DNA of 64,000 nt from Streptococcus equinus. Lineage in GTDB: Bacteria; Bacillota; Bacilli; Lactobacillales; Streptococcaceae. The position numbers and the translations under genes are program-made. The stretch is taken from contig NZ_FNKE01000003.1 in the NCBI RefSeq assembly GCF_900101445.1, positions 48,336 to 112,335 on the forward strand, in the 5' to 3' direction. This document shows positions 1 through 9,906 of the stretch, piece after piece; position 1 is the first letter of the stretch; each line of letters begins with the position of its first letter. The notes under the pieces were generated by a model. That model worked only from the letters and a program-made list of their open reading frames with translations. It was not told where the DNA came from and ran no database searches.

Positions 1-1243
1 CAGCAGCCATAGCAAATTCACGAACACCAAACCAAATGTTACGACCAAGGTAGTTATCTGGTTGGAAATCAGATTCTACTTTGACCATTGTATTATTTGA
101 TGCAGAAAGGTCAGCTGAACCACCCCAGAATGATGGGACTTGAGCTGAGATTTGTTGGATAGCTTGTTGACTTGATGAACGGCTAGCAAGGCTAGTTCCA
201 AGTTCGAAGTCGTCAAGTTTTACGTCAACTGGTTTGTTAGCAAATGCAGCTTTGTATTCAGCAGCTAATTCTGGGTAAGCAGCTTCGTATTCACGGAATT
301 TAGTTTCCCATGCGTTTTCAGCAGCTTCACCACGGAATTTGATACCAACTTCAAAGCGTTTAGCAACTTCTTCTGGTACTGTGAATTCTGGATATTCCCA
401 ACCGTAAGATTTTTTAGCGTAAGCAATTCCATCAACACCAAGAGGGGCACCGTGAACAGCAGATGTACCTTGTTTTTCAGCACCGAAACCAATGATTGTT
501 TTCACTTCGATGATAGATGGTTTTTCTGTTTCAGCTTTAGCTTCTTCGATAGCTTTAGCAATAGCTTCAAGGTCGTTACCATCTTTAACCAAGATGTGTT
601 GCCAACCGTAAGCTTCGAATTTACCTTTAATATCTTCTGTGAAGGCTTTTGATGTTGGACCATCAAGTGAGATGTCGTTTGAATCGTAAAGAAGGACCAA
701 TTTACCAAGTTTTAAGTGACCTGCAAGACTAGCAGCTTCTTGGCTGACACCTTCCATCAAACAACCATCACCATGCAAAGCATAAGTGTAGTGGTCTACA
801 ATATCAAAGCCTGGTTTGTTAAATTTAGCAGCTAAATGAGCTTCTGCCATTGCCATACCAACAGCGTTAGCGATACCTTGACCAAGTGGTCCTGTAGTTG
901 CTTCTACACCATCAGTGTGGTTAACTTCTGGGTGACCTGGTGTTTTTGAACCCCATTGACGGAAGTTCTTCAAGTCATCGATTGTTACATCGTAGCCTGA
1001 TAAGTGAAGTAGGCTATACAAAAGAGCAGAACCGTGACCTGCAGACAATACAAAACGGTCGCGGTTAGACCAAGAACGACTTGTCTTTGGATTAACATTC
1101 ATTACATGATTCCAAAGAACGTAAGCCATAGGTGCAGCTCCCATTGGAAGGCCTGGGTGACCTGAATTGGCTGCCTGAATGGCATCAATTGAGAGCGTAC
1201 GGACAGTGTTTACTGCCAACTGATCAATAGCATCAAATGTCAT
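1..1243 (-). CDS. tkt: Transketolase, N-terminal part (C-terminus outside window)
   Basis: Thiamine-diphosphate enzyme of the non-oxidative pentose phosphate pathway. The visible ~414 residues include the conserved N-terminal [15 protein letters not shown] segment, the GPLGQG motif and the ThDP/Mg motif beginning [10 protein letters not shown] and ending in NDI. Full-length family members are about 660 residues, so roughly a third is missing beyond position 1. The ATG at 1243 begins [13 protein letters not shown], typical of streptococcal transketolases, and is preceded by an AGAAAGG ribosome-binding site. It has its own extended -10 promoter and stands apart from the DUF896 gene upstream. 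Confidence 0.95.
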   Translation of the reverse strand, partial: MTFDAIDQLAVNTVRTLSIDAIQAANSGHPGLPMGAAPMAYVLWNHVMNVNPKTSRSWSNRDRFVLSAGHGSALLYSLLHLSGYDVTIDDLKNFRQWGSKTPGHPEVNHTDGVEATTGPLGQGIANAVGMAMAEAHLAAKFNKPGFDIVDHYTYALHGDGCLMEGVSQEAASLAGHLKLGKLVLLYDSNDISLDGPTSKAFTEDIKGKFEAYGWQHILVKDGNDLEAIAKAIEEAKAETEKPSIIEVKTIIGFGAEKQGTSAVHGAPLGVDGIAYAKKSYGWEYPEFTVPEEVAKRFEVGIKFRGEAAENAWETKFREYEAAYPELAAEYKAAFANKPVDVKLDDFELGTSLASRSSSQQAIQQISAQVPSFWGGSADLSASNNTMVKVESDFQPDNYLGRNIWFGVREFAMAA

Positions 1244-1294
1244 GAGTGAAACCTTTCTGTTTTTAAGGACTTAAAGTATTATTGTTCGGATTCT

Positions 1295-1303
1295 ATTATA
1301 TCA
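1295..1303 (-). promoter_or_regulatory. Extended -10 promoter of tkt
   Basis: The minus strand reads TGATATAAT, an extended -10 (TGnTATAAT). No good -35 lies 17 bp upstream; a TTGACA is present but about 34 bp away. It sits about 50 bp before the tkt start. Confidence 0.6.
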
Positions 1304-1359
1304 TAAAAAACTTGACTTTTTAAATTAAATTGTCAATTGCTTTCTTGTAAGCAGTTTCT

Positions 1360-1388
1360 AAAAAAGCCCAGCTAAAGATAGCTGAGCG
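1360..1388 (-). terminator. Rho-independent terminator after DUF896 gene
   Basis: A 9-bp stem (arms 1366-1374 and 1379-1387, loop 1375-1378) is followed on the minus strand by a run of T. One A/C mismatch on the plus strand becomes a G-U pair in the minus-strand RNA, which supports that orientation. Confidence 0.7.
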
Positions 1389-1394
1389 ATTTTC

Positions 1395-1652
1395 TTATGA
1401 ATTTGGATCGTCAAGGCTACGACCGTGCAAACCACGTTCACGTTGCAATTGACGAAGTTTTTCTGGTGTCACATCATTTCCATCTTCATCGACGATTTTA
1501 ATACCGGCGATGTGGTGAAGCAATGAATGACGGTAACCTTCAATATACTCTTTACGCAATTTAGCTTGTTCAACTTTTTCAGGACCAGTCAAACCAACTG
1601 TTTTTTTCTTGCGTGCAAGTTCATTAATACGTTGAATCTTTTTTTCATTCAT
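1395..1652 (-). CDS. DUF896 (YnzC-like) small cytosolic protein
   Basis: 85 residues, starting [15 protein letters not shown] and rich in Lys/Arg/Glu. It matches the DUF896/YnzC family of short, mostly helical Firmicutes proteins; the [18 protein letters not shown] stretch is characteristic. The biochemical role of the family is not established; in Bacillus a member is associated with the SOS operon. The gene is monocistronic, with an AGGTGAG ribosome-binding site and its own terminator. The family call is secure; no function is claimed. Confidence 0.85.
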   Translation of the reverse strand: MNEKKIQRINELARKKKTVGLTGPEKVEQAKLRKEYIEGYRHSLLHHIAGIKIVDEDGNDVTPEKLRQLQRERGLHGRSLDDPNS

Positions 1653-1746
1653 GAGTAAGACTCACCTAACGTCTAAATTATGTTTAAACGTTATTTCCTT
1701 TCTATAATTTACCAAAACCTCTAAACTAAGAAGTCTGATATACGCC

Positions 1747-1773
1747 AGAAATCTACTCAAAGAGTAGATTTCT
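1747..1773. terminator. Strong hairpin after glyS, no U-tract
   Basis: Perfect 12-bp inverted repeat (1747-1758 and 1762-1773) with a 3-nt loop, just beyond the glyS stop. There is no T-run on the minus-strand exit side, so it may act as an RNA 3' end stabiliser or a weak terminator. Confidence 0.45.
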
Positions 1774-1778
1774 TAAGC

Positions 1779-3818
1779 TTATTTGGTATTCAATTTGTTA
1801 AATGCGGCAACGCTGCTTGCTTTTGCTGTCAATTCAGCAAGAATAGCTAAGCGGTTATTTTTAACAGCTTCATTATCTACCATAACCATTGTATTGTCAA
1901 AGAATTTGTCGATAACTGAGCTTAAAGCAAACAATTGAGCCAATTTATCGCTAGCAGAACCAGCCAAGTTTAAGTCAGCTGCGGCTTGTGCCAAAGCTTT
2001 TTCTTCGTCATTTTCAAACAAGTTAGCATCAACTGCTACACCTGCTTGTGCTTTTTCAGCAAGATTGAAGACACGTGAAAGACTTTCAACAGCAGCTTTG
2101 TAACCTTCTGCTTTGCTTGCTTCAACAAGAGCGTCAGCAGCTTCAAGCATTTCAGCCACAACAAAGTTTGAACCAGCAAGAACAGCTTCTTTAATGTCTT
2201 TAGAAACTGATTTGTTCATCATTTTTTCAACACGCGCACGAATGAAGTCCATAACTTCTGCTTTGTGTTCGTATGTCAAGCTATCAAATTCCAAAGCATA
2301 AAGGTTGTCAACCAATTCATCCATTGGAATTTTCAAACCAAAGGCATCCATGATACGAACAACACCAGCTGTCGCACGGCGAAGAGCGTATGGGTCGTTT
2401 GAACCTGATGGAATCAAACCAACTGAGAAGAATGACAAGATAGTATCCAATTTATCAGCAAGTGCCAAAAGTGCACCAACTTTAGTTTCTGGAAGGTCAC
2501 CATCAGCTGAATTTGGAAGGTAGTGTTCGCGAATAGCTGCTGCTACTGCGGCATCTTCACCAGCAAGAAGGGCATATTTTTCACCCATGATACCTTGCAA
2601 TTCATCAAATTCACCAACCATACCTGTCAATAGGTCAAATTTGTAGATTTCAGCAGCGCGTGCAAGAGCTTTGCTTTCTTCGGCAGAAGCGCCAGCTTTT
2701 TCAGCAAGGTAAGCAGCAATCACTTTGCTACGTTTCATGTGTTCTGAAAGTGAACCAATTTTTTCGTGGAATGTTACGTTATCAAGTTTAGCTACAAGGT
2801 CAGCGATGTTAAGTTTTTGGTCTTCACGCCAGAAGAATTCACCATCTTCCAAACGAGCAACAAGCACTTTTTCGTTACCTTTAATAACGTTTTCGATGTG
2901 GTTTTCGTTACCGTTACGAACTGAGATGAAGTTTGGCATTAAGTTGCCATCAAGGTCACGAACAACGAAGTAACGTTGGTGGTTTTTCATTGATGTCACA
3001 AGCACTTCTTCTGGAACTTCAAGGTATTTAGTATCGAAGCTTCCCATGAAAGCAGTTGGGTATTCAACCAAGTTAAGCACTTCGTTAAGCAATTCGTCGT
3101 CGATTTCAACACGAACGTTTTGAGCTTTTTCGATAGCTTTGATTTGGTTAACAATCATGTCTTGACGTTCTTTTGCGTCAGCGATAACAAAGACTTTACG
3201 CAAATCTTCTTCGTATGAATCAGCAGTTGCGATTTCTGTTTCGTGACCAAGGAAACGGTGACCACGGCTCACACGACCTGAGTGGATATCCAAGAAGTCA
3301 AGGTCAAGAGCTTCGTCGTCAAGAAGCACTGTCAATGTGTGAACTGGACGAATGTATTCAAATGTATTGTTTGCCCAGTGCATGTTTACTGGGAAAGTCA
3401 TAGCTGACAAGATTTCTGGAATGTCAACAAGGACTTCTTTAGCAGCTTTTCCTGCTTCGTGTTTTGTAACGTAGACATATTCTTCACCTTTGACTTCGCG
3501 GAATTCGATGTCATCAGTTGTCAAACCTTTACCACGAACAAAACCTTGAGCAGCTTTTGTAAAGTTACCATCAGCATCCAAAGCGATTTTTTTAGAAGGA
3601 CCTTTGAAGTCTTCTGTCAAATCAGTTTGAGCATCTGCAAGTCCAAGAACACGAACAGCCAAACGACGTGGTGTTGAGAAGGTTTGAATGCCTTCAAAAG
3701 CCAAACGTTTTTCTTTCAAAAATGCTGCCATGCGGTCGCCAAGTTGTTTTTCACTTGGAGTAACAACATAAGCTGGTAATTCTTCTAAACCAAGTTCTAC
3801 AAGTAAATTTTTAGCCAT
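1779..3818 (-). CDS. glyS: Glycyl-tRNA synthetase beta subunit
   Basis: 679-residue beta chain of the bacterial alpha2beta2 glycyl-tRNA synthetase, responsible for tRNA recognition. The N-terminus ([19 protein letters not shown]) and the overall length are typical of the family, and the C-terminal third carries the DALR-like anticodon-binding region. It overlaps the last base of glyQ, so the two are co-transcribed and probably translationally coupled under the glycine T-box upstream of glyQ. No truncation or frameshift is visible. Confidence 0.97.
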   Translation of the reverse strand: MAKNLLVELGLEELPAYVVTPSEKQLGDRMAAFLKEKRLAFEGIQTFSTPRRLAVRVLGLADAQTDLTEDFKGPSKKIALDADGNFTKAAQGFVRGKGLTTDDIEFREVKGEEYVYVTKHEAGKAAKEVLVDIPEILSAMTFPVNMHWANNTFEYIRPVHTLTVLLDDEALDLDFLDIHSGRVSRGHRFLGHETEIATADSYEEDLRKVFVIADAKERQDMIVNQIKAIEKAQNVRVEIDDELLNEVLNLVEYPTAFMGSFDTKYLEVPEEVLVTSMKNHQRYFVVRDLDGNLMPNFISVRNGNENHIENVIKGNEKVLVARLEDGEFFWREDQKLNIADLVAKLDNVTFHEKIGSLSEHMKRSKVIAAYLAEKAGASAEESKALARAAEIYKFDLLTGMVGEFDELQGIMGEKYALLAGEDAAVAAAIREHYLPNSADGDLPETKVGALLALADKLDTILSFFSVGLIPSGSNDPYALRRATAGVVRIMDAFGLKIPMDELVDNLYALEFDSLTYEHKAEVMDFIRARVEKMMNKSVSKDIKEAVLAGSNFVVAEMLEAADALVEASKAEGYKAAVESLSRVFNLAEKAQAGVAVDANLFENDEEKALAQAAADLNLAGSASDKLAQLFALSSVIDKFFDNTMVMVDNEAVKNNRLAILAELTAKASSVAAFNKLNTK

Positions 3819-4735
3819 TATTCAGCATCCTCCTTCAAAAGTTTTTCACGTGTTGCTTCATCAAGCAATGGGTAACCAAGACGTTTACGTTCAGCAACGA
3901 AAGTTTTCGCAACGACACGGGCCAAGTTACGGATACGAGCGATGTAACCAGCACGTTCTGTTACAGAAACAGCTCCACGCGCATCAAGCAAGTTGAATGT
4001 GTGTGAGCATTTCAAAACGTAATCGTAAGCTGGGTGAACCAAGTTTTCTTCCAAGCAACGTTTTGCTTCTGTTTCAAATTTTTCAAAGTTTTCAAGAAGC
4101 ATGTCTTGGTTAGAAATTTCAAATGAGTATTTTGAGTGTTCAAATTCTGGTTGAAGGAAGATTTCACCGTATTTAACACCTGGAGCCCATTCGATATCAT
4201 AAACTGAATCCACTTCTTGGATGTATGATGCCAAACGTTCAAGACCATAAGTAACTTCTGACGTTACAGGACCAGTTTGCAAACCACCAACTTGTTGGAA
4301 GTAAGTAAATTGAGTGATTTCCATACCGTCAAGCCAAACTTCCCATCCAAGACCAGCTGAACCAGTTGATGGGTTTTCCCAGTTATCTTCAACGAAACGG
4401 ATATCGTGTTCCAAAGTGTTGATTCCCAAACGTTCCAATGATTCAAGGTAAAGTTCTTGAATGTTAGATGGAGATGGTTTCATAACAACTTGGAATTGGT
4501 GGTGTTGGTAAAGACGGTTAGGGTTTTCACCGTAACGACCATCTGCAGGACGACGTGATGGTTCTACATATGCTGCATTCCATGGTTCTGGACCGATGGC
4601 ACGAAGGAATGTGTAAGGGCTCATTGTACCAGCACCTTTTTCATTATCATAAGCTTGCATTAACATACAACCTTGGTCGTTCCAAAATTGTTGCAAAGTC
4701 AAAATAATTTCTTGGAAAGTCAATTTTTTAGACAT
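3818..4735 (-). CDS. glyQ: Glycyl-tRNA synthetase alpha subunit
   Basis: 305-residue catalytic alpha chain that adenylates glycine and charges tRNA-Gly. It shows the family N-terminus ([19 protein letters not shown]), the class II region with [13 protein letters not shown], and [12 protein letters not shown]. It is first in the glyQS operon. A T-box leader with a terminator/antiterminator pair lies directly upstream, so expression should rise when uncharged tRNA-Gly accumulates. Confidence 0.97.
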   Translation of the reverse strand: MSKKLTFQEIILTLQQFWNDQGCMLMQAYDNEKGAGTMSPYTFLRAIGPEPWNAAYVEPSRRPADGRYGENPNRLYQHHQFQVVMKPSPSNIQELYLESLERLGINTLEHDIRFVEDNWENPSTGSAGLGWEVWLDGMEITQFTYFQQVGGLQTGPVTSEVTYGLERLASYIQEVDSVYDIEWAPGVKYGEIFLQPEFEHSKYSFEISNQDMLLENFEKFETEAKRCLEENLVHPAYDYVLKCSHTFNLLDARGAVSVTERAGYIARIRNLARVVAKTFVAERKRLGYPLLDEATREKLLKEDAE

Positions 4736-4802
4736 ACATCTACTCCTTATTTTGTTAACTTAGTTTTTGCGAAGTATCTAAGGAAATCAGCTTTTTTTAC
4801 AA

Positions 4803-4998
4803 TATAAAAAACCGCCAACACACCCATATGATACCTCATAAGGGGCGTTAAAACGCGGTTCCACCCTATTTTATTACTTCATTTATCTGATTTTAACTTA
4901 GCCTAGCTAAGCGAAAGCGCCAGCGACTCATTTCAGTTTCATCCGACTTCCACCACCTCGGACTCGCTAAGAAACACCATGAGGCTTTCTCTCTTTAC
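4803..4998 (-). promoter_or_regulatory. T-box riboswitch leader of glyQS (glycine)
   Basis: The minus strand contains the conserved T-box AGGGTGGAACCGCG (rc of 4854-4867). It overlaps the 5' arm of a terminator in which AACGCCC pairs with GGGTGTGTT and ACCGC pairs with GCGGT, followed by six T. An upstream stem-loop region rich in GGTGG/CCGAG elements would be Stem I. Glycine specificity is inferred from the downstream glyQS; the specifier codon was not placed with certainty. Confidence 0.88.
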
Positions 4999-5003
4999 CA
5001 GCT

Positions 5004-5032
5004 ATTTTAGCACAAATGTAATTGGGTGTCTA
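5004..5032 (-). promoter_or_regulatory. Promoter of the glyQS T-box transcript
   Basis: Minus strand: -35 TAGACA (5027-5032), 17-bp spacer, -10 TAAAAT (5004-5009) preceded by TGC, giving an extended -10. Transcription would start near 4997, at the beginning of the T-box leader. Confidence 0.75.
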
Positions 5033-5041
5033 GTAAATATC

Positions 5042-5084
5042 AAAAGAAGCTGAACTCATTCTTTTTATGAATCCAGCCTCTTTT
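5042..5084 (-). terminator. Terminator of nagA
   Basis: A 10-bp stem (5043-5052 with 5074-5083, one G-U) continues into a second paired block, followed by TTTT on the minus strand. It lies between the nagA stop and the glyQS promoter. Confidence 0.8.
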
Positions 5085-5090
5085 TTATTT

Positions 5091-6239
5091 CTACGCTTTC
5101 CAGGCTTCTTGTCCGCCTAGGTATGTTGCTCGTAAGTCAAGGTCTTTGTCTAGAACGATAAAATCAGCTTTGTATCCTTTTTTGATTTGACCACATTTAT
5201 CGTCGATGCCAACTGAGATTGCTGCTGTGAGACTTGCCATGCTAATAGCTTGCGCTTTTGAGGCAATTCCCCAATTAACCACATTTTTAACAGCATCTTT
5301 TAACTGAAGAATCGAACCTGCAAGAGCACCATTTGATTTCAAACGTGCTGTTCCTTTTTCAACGATAACAGGAAATTCTCCAAGCATATAATCACCGTCT
5401 TCAAGACCACCAGCACTCATGCAATCCGTAATCAAGACAACATGTTCGTGGTCTTTTTGATGCATCAAAATATCACAAGCAGATGGGTGCACATGGTGCC
5501 CGTCACAGATTAACTCAGCATAGGTATTTGGTAGTTCATAAACCGCACCGACCATTCCTGGCTCACGGTGATTAAGGCCACGCATACCATTATAAGCATG
5601 AACCCAAACAGATGCCCCTGCTTCAACTGCTTGCGCAGCTTGCTGATAAGTAGCATCTGAGTGTCCAAGAGCTACAATGACATTTTTACGAGTCGCATAA
5701 TCGATAAAGTCTTCGACTTCATCTCGTTCAGGTGCCAAGGCAATTTTTTTCAACAAGCCCTTTGAACTTTCAAGCCATTGATCAAGTTCAGCTGTTGAAG
5801 GATTTTTCATATAAGATGGGTTTTGAGCCCCCTTGTATTTTTCTGTGAAATAAGGTCCTTCAAAGAAAAGTCCTTGGATACGCGCACCGCTTTCTTTACC
5901 AGCAAAATCAGCTGCCGTACGACAAATATCATCTAAGGTCTCAAATGATGCCGTCAAAGCTGTTGGTAAAAAGCTTGTGACACCTGCTCCCAAAAGAGCC
6001 TTACTCATTATCTCAAAAACCTCTTGATTATTGTCCATGACATCAACACCAGCAAAGCCATGGATGTGTGTGTCTACTAAACCAGGTGCCACACTAAAAC
6101 CTGTATAATCTATAATGTCTGCGCCATGCGGTACTTCTGCTTGCCAATCGCCAAAAGAATCGCCTTCGATAGCAAGGTAACCTGCACCTTTAACATGGTA
6201 AGGATAGTAAAATTCATCTGCTTTGATATATTTTGTCAT
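5091..6239 (-). CDS. nagA: N-acetylglucosamine-6-phosphate deacetylase
   Basis: 382-residue amidohydrolase-fold enzyme that converts GlcNAc-6-P to GlcN-6-P and acetate, feeding amino sugars into glycolysis or cell-wall synthesis. Visible motifs are the metal-binding VDTHIHGFAG near the N-terminus, FFEGPY, the catalytic-region HSDAT and LITDCMSAGG. I chose the ATG at 6239 (MTKYIKADEFYYP) because GGAGG lies 8 bp upstream; the longer in-frame ORF to 6374 would cross the promoter. A palindromic operator and a cre-like site sit in the promoter, so induction by amino sugar and catabolite control are likely. Confidence 0.95.
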   Translation of the reverse strand: MTKYIKADEFYYPYHVKGAGYLAIEGDSFGDWQAEVPHGADIIDYTGFSVAPGLVDTHIHGFAGVDVMDNNQEVFEIMSKALLGAGVTSFLPTALTASFETLDDICRTAADFAGKESGARIQGLFFEGPYFTEKYKGAQNPSYMKNPSTAELDQWLESSKGLLKKIALAPERDEVEDFIDYATRKNVIVALGHSDATYQQAAQAVEAGASVWVHAYNGMRGLNHREPGMVGAVYELPNTYAELICDGHHVHPSACDILMHQKDHEHVVLITDCMSAGGLEDGDYMLGEFPVIVEKGTARLKSNGALAGSILQLKDAVKNVVNWGIASKAQAISMASLTAAISVGIDDKCGQIKKGYKADFIVLDKDLDLRATYLGGQEAWKA

Positions 6240-6260
6240 TTGAATCGCCTCCATGCTTAT

Positions 6261-6289
6261 ATTATAAAATAAAAGCGCTTTTTTGTAAA
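6261..6289 (-). promoter_or_regulatory. nagA promoter with cre-like element in the spacer
   Basis: Minus strand: -35 TTTACA (6284-6289), exact 17-bp spacer, -10 TATAAT (6261-6266). The spacer contains the palindrome AAAAGCGCTTTT (6271-6282), which matches the core of a catabolite response element (AAGCGCTT) but lacks the flanking TG/CA. Confidence 0.75.
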
Positions 6290-6301
6290 TGGTATATACC
6301 A
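6290..6301. promoter_or_regulatory. Probable NagR/DasR-type GntR operator
   Basis: The perfect palindrome TGGTATATACCA abuts the nagA -35. It matches the known TGGTnTAnACCA operator type of GntR-family amino-sugar regulators (NagR/YvoA/DasR). A second half-site, TTGGTCT on the minus strand, lies just upstream. The regulator gene itself is not in this window. Confidence 0.75.
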
Positions 6302-6330
6302 AATTAGACCAATTTTTCTTAACGGACTTT

Positions 6331-7173
6331 CTATTGATTACGGATAATAACTTTTCCTTTAGCCATAGCATCATCCATTATCAGCTCATCAAGATCAGAA
6401 ACTGTAATCACTCCGCTTAAAGGATTTTTAATACTAATCATTGCTGTCGTAATGCTAGCTGTAACTTCTGATTTTTCAAAAGCTAAGTCCGCATCAAGCA
6501 TTTTACAATTAATCAAGGTTAGATTTTTACAATAGCAAAAAGGTTGCGTTCCAATGATAGTACAATTTTCAAAGGTTACATTTTCGCTATACCAAGCGAG
6601 ATATTCACCCTTAATAATACTGTTTTTAACGACAACATTTTTAGCATGCCAAAAAGCATCTTTTGTATTAAACTCGCAATCCTCAAAAACGGAATCCGTA
6701 ATGTACTGAAAAGAATATTTTCCATTCAAAGTCACCTGATGAAAATGAAGTCTCTCTGAATGCAACATAAAATACTCACTAATTACTGAAGCATCCGTCA
6801 TTGCAATATCTTTCACTGACCAGCCAAATTCAGGTGAGATAATCTCACTGTCTGAAATGGCAACATTTGAACATTCGCGTAAAGCCTTAATCCCATGTAA
6901 TTTTGAATGGCTAATCCTAATATCATCTGAATACCAGAGAGCAGCTCTGCAATTTTCCGTCATTTCTGAGTCAGTTATCACCAACCCTTTGTCGTGCCAA
7001 AATGGATAGCGTAAATTAAAATAAGAGTCTCTTACTTCGATATTCTTACTTTCTTTTAAGGCACTTTCGCCATCAGCAGCCCCAGTAAATTGACAAGTAT
7101 CCACCAAAATATCAGAGCTAGCATATAAAGCTCGCTCCTCGTCGTAAGTCTGATTCTTAATAATTGTTTTCAA
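6331..7173 (-). CDS. DUF3737 family predicted beta-helix protein
   Basis: 280 residues from a TTG start. The sequence is a series of short repeats of the type DSEI, NSIIKGEY, ENCTIIG and NCKMLDA, each about 20 residues, as expected for a right-handed parallel beta-helix (pectin-lyase-like) fold. It matches the DUF3737 family of Firmicutes, whose substrate is unknown. There is no signal peptide, so it should be cytosolic. I preferred TTG at 7173 because AAGGAG lies 6 bp before it; the upstream ATG at 7230 has no such site. It lies about 90 bp upstream of nagA on the same strand, but nagA has its own promoter. Confidence 0.8.
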   Translation of the reverse strand: MKTIIKNQTYDEERALYASSDILVDTCQFTGAADGESALKESKNIEVRDSYFNLRYPFWHDKGLVITDSEMTENCRAALWYSDDIRISHSKLHGIKALRECSNVAISDSEIISPEFGWSVKDIAMTDASVISEYFMLHSERLHFHQVTLNGKYSFQYITDSVFEDCEFNTKDAFWHAKNVVVKNSIIKGEYLAWYSENVTFENCTIIGTQPFCYCKNLTLINCKMLDADLAFEKSEVTASITTAMISIKNPLSGVITVSDLDELIMDDAMAKGKVIIRNQ

Positions 7174-7258
7174 ATCAATCTCCTTATCATCTCTTGATAG
7201 CACCATCCTACACCTTAGACTAAACTCCAAGTCAAGAACTTTTCTAGTAAAAATGATA

Positions 7259-7297
7259 AAAAAACACCTTCAAACCAAAAAAGTTCAAAGGTGTTAA
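7259..7297 (-). terminator. Terminator of the Na/Pi transporter gene
   Basis: AACACCTT pairs with AAGGTGTT (7263-7270 and 7288-7295) and is followed on the minus strand by a run of seven T. Confidence 0.75.
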
Positions 7298-7305
7298 ATG
7301 TATGA

Positions 7306-8937
7306 TTAAATTTGATTTTCAAGAACTTTTTCAACCAAGTTTAAAGCGTGGTCGGTAATACGTGTACATGGTGTAATAAGATCGATAAAGTTTACACCAG
7401 CAAGCGGCGTACATTCACCATTGTTCATACGTTTAATATGATTTTTACGAATGCGACGTTCCAAGTGTGCGATTTCTTTATGACGATCAACCAACTCATT
7501 TGCTAGCGGCAGGTCGTTATCAATGACAACTTTAAGTGAATCAAGAATCATGCGATGTGTTTCGTGATATAGGTTGTCAATTTCTTTAACAGCAGCTTGT
7601 GAGAAAGTGATGTCTTTTGAAATATTATGTTCCATCAAGTGAACCAAGCTAATACTGTGGTCACCAATACGTTCAAGGTCACGTGATGAATCAAGAACAC
7701 TTGATAAAATTTCACTTTCGTGTTGACTTAATTGCTCACTTGAAAGATCAATCAAATATTTTGTCAATTCTTCATCGACATTATTAATAGTGTCCTCAAA
7801 TTTTTGTGTCTTTTCAGCATATTTTTCATTTCTTGTTTCCACAAACAAGAAAGCTGCTTCAAAGGCTTGAGTCGCAAAGGCACCTAAGTGAATCAATTGT
7901 TTTTTAGCATTCCCAAGGGCAATAGCTGGCGCTTGTTTAAGAATAATCTTATCAAGATAGACAGCTTTGTACTTAGTAGCTTCATCTTCACCAGGAATTA
8001 ATTTTGTAACTACAAATGCCAAAGTTCCAATAAATGGGAAGAGCAAGATGGTATTTGTAATGTTAAATGTTCCGTGGGCAAAGGCAACTGTCATGGCTGG
8101 CGTCAATTTAAAATGAACTTCCATCCATTGCATCAAGCTAGTAAATGGCACCAAAAGAATCATAAAGAGCACTGTTCCGACAACGTTGAAGAGAACGTGA
8201 GCCCCAGCCACACGTTTGGCTGCGATATTTGAACCAATCGCTGCTAGCACGGCTGTGATACAAGTACCGATATTACTTCCTAGAAGAATAGGAATTGAGC
8301 CTTGAAGGTCAAGCAAATGACCTGCATATAACCCTTGCAAAATACCAATAATGGCGGCTGATGATTGGATAAGCATGGTCAAGCCAGTCCCAATCAAAAC
8401 ACCCATAATCGGTTTGTCACCTAAGGTCGCTAGATAATCCTGAAAGGCTGGAACAGTTTTTAAAGGTCCCATAGCATCACCCATGATGTTAAGTGAGAAG
8501 AAAATTCCTCCGACACCAAAGATGATACGTCCGATATTATTCAAACGTCGGTTTGACGTGAAGAATAACAAAGCGGCACCAATAAAAATCATTGGGAGCG
8601 CATAGTCACCCAAATTAAAACCAATCAGAAAGGACGTTACAGTCGTCCCGATATTGGCTCCCATGACAATACCAATCGCTTGTCGCAAGGTTAAAAGTCC
8701 TGCTGACACAAGACCAACAGTGATAACTGTTACCCCTGAACTTGATTGGATTAGAGCTGACATGGCTAAACCAACAAGAATTCCTAAGAAAGGATTACTC
8801 GTATATTTGTCGATATAAAAACGAAGTCTGTCTCCTGCAGCCTGTTGTAGACCGTCTCCCATATATTTAATACTGAAGAGAAAGAGTCCTAGACCTCCAA
8901 AAAAACCAAAAGCAATTTCTTGCCAATTTACTGACAC
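7306..8937 (-). CDS. Na/Pi-cotransporter family protein with PhoU-like tail
   Basis: 543-residue membrane protein predicted to take up phosphate with sodium. It has the duplicated Na_Pi_cotrans core: each half has a QSS motif (QSSSGVTVITVG, QSSAAIIGILQG) and a glycine motif (GANIGTTVTS, GSNIGTCITA), among about 9-10 hydrophobic segments. The last ~180 residues are charged and helical and resemble PhoU. I chose the GTG at 8937 (VSVNWQEI) because GAGG lies 8 bp before it and the residues upstream do not look like the family N-terminus. Monocistronic. Confidence 0.9.
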   Translation of the reverse strand: MSVNWQEIAFGFFGGLGLFLFSIKYMGDGLQQAAGDRLRFYIDKYTSNPFLGILVGLAMSALIQSSSGVTVITVGLVSAGLLTLRQAIGIVMGANIGTTVTSFLIGFNLGDYALPMIFIGAALLFFTSNRRLNNIGRIIFGVGGIFFSLNIMGDAMGPLKTVPAFQDYLATLGDKPIMGVLIGTGLTMLIQSSAAIIGILQGLYAGHLLDLQGSIPILLGSNIGTCITAVLAAIGSNIAAKRVAGAHVLFNVVGTVLFMILLVPFTSLMQWMEVHFKLTPAMTVAFAHGTFNITNTILLFPFIGTLAFVVTKLIPGEDEATKYKAVYLDKIILKQAPAIALGNAKKQLIHLGAFATQAFEAAFLFVETRNEKYAEKTQKFEDTINNVDEELTKYLIDLSSEQLSQHESEILSSVLDSSRDLERIGDHSISLVHLMEHNISKDITFSQAAVKEIDNLYHETHRMILDSLKVVIDNDLPLANELVDRHKEIAHLERRIRKNHIKRMNNGECTPLAGVNFIDLITPCTRITDHALNLVEKVLENQI

Positions 8938-9183
8938 AGTCTTATCCTCAAATATTATAATTTTACCGGAAAAACCCGATACTTCCATTTTAATGTATTC
9001 AAAGAAAACAAACAAGTGTTTTTTAAGCTTTTTCTAAATTGATAACTAACTGAAAAATGCTACTCTTTTAAGATAAGCAGCTATTTTGCCCCTTTTAGCA
9101 GCTATTTCTAAACATAAATGATAAAAATACTAAAATTTGAGGGAGGTTTTTAGAAAAACATTAATGCGCTGTCATTTATATGT

Positions 9184-9300
9184 TATAATAGTTAAGGACG
9201 CTGTGCTTGCCACAGAATACTACTAAATACGTTTATTATCAAAAAATGTGATAACAACTTCTTTATCACATCGCATTATTTTATTATAGAAGGAGTTTTC
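9184..9300 (+). promoter_or_regulatory. Promoter and structured 5' leader of the secreted repeat protein
   Basis: Extended -10 TGTTATAAT (TATAAT at 9184-9189), followed by a ~105-nt leader. The leader holds two inverted repeats, CTGTG/CACAG near 9202-9216 and TGTGATAA/TTATCACA near 9247-9271, then the AGAAGGAG ribosome-binding site. The rest of the 9016-9183 interval is AT-rich, with nothing recognisable. Confidence 0.5.
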
Positions 9301-9906
9301 ATGAAAGCCTCAAAAAGTGAAGTTACTTATTTTATTCTAAGTATCATTTTAATTGCCTTTGCTGGTGGTATTTACCTTTTCTTTGGAAATACAAAGACTA
9401 GTACGTCAAGCTCACAACCAAAAAGCTCAATCAGTTCTTCATCTTCTAGTCAAGCTGACCTAGAAGCTAAAGCCCAAGAATTGTTATCAGCTGCTCAAGC
9501 CAATCCATCTGCGGAAGCTGTGACAAATGCGCAAGCGGCTATCAACAAAATCTCTGATGAAGCTAAGAAAACAGATTTTCAATCTCAACTAGATGCTGTT
9601 TCTGCTGAAGTAACAAATCAAACAAATGCTGAAAATGCCGTCAAAACTGCTGAAGACAATCAAACCAGCGACAATGTCATTGCTGCTCAAGCTGCGATTG
9701 ATGTGCTAACTAACCAAGCTACTAAAGATCAACTTCAAGCACGTCTTGACGCTGTTTCTAATGCGATTGCTGCTGCCAATACAGCAACTACAGATACAGC
9801 CGCATCATCTGACAGCTCAAATAATACTACTGTTGACCAAAATAACACCTCTCGCACTCCTTCATCAGTTACAACTGATGGTACTTATACTTATTATAGC
9901 TATTAA
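9301..9906 (+). CDS. Membrane-anchored extracellular protein with two helical repeats
   Basis: 201 residues, not assigned to a named family. Residues 10-29 form one hydrophobic segment (signal anchor), followed by a Ser/Thr-rich linker (about 32-50). Two copies of a ~52-residue Ala-rich helical module follow; each ends in an AQAAI-x(n)-LDAVS block. A Ser/Thr/Asn-rich C-terminus ends in TYTYYSY. The composition suggests a surface protein tethered by its N-terminus, with repeats resembling helical bundles of streptococcal surface proteins. No LPxTG motif is present. The next gene starts within its stop codon (TAATG), so the two are translationally coupled. Confidence 0.75.
   Translation: MKASKSEVTYFILSIILIAFAGGIYLFFGNTKTSTSSSQPKSSISSSSSSQADLEAKAQELLSAAQANPSAEAVTNAQAAINKISDEAKKTDFQSQLDAVSAEVTNQTNAENAVKTAEDNQTSDNVIAAQAAIDVLTNQATKDQLQARLDAVSNAIAAANTATTDTAASSDSSNNTTVDQNNTSRTPSSVTTDGTYTYYSY

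Noticed and set aside
6240..6374. N-terminal extension of nagA
   Set aside because: The extension would cover the ribosome-binding site, promoter and operator and adds residues not found in NagA proteins.
9164..9226. 20-codon ORF between the Na/Pi transporter and the secreted repeat protein
   Set aside because: The GGGAGG upstream is too far from the ATG (about 18 bp), and the ORF spans the probable -10 of the next gene.
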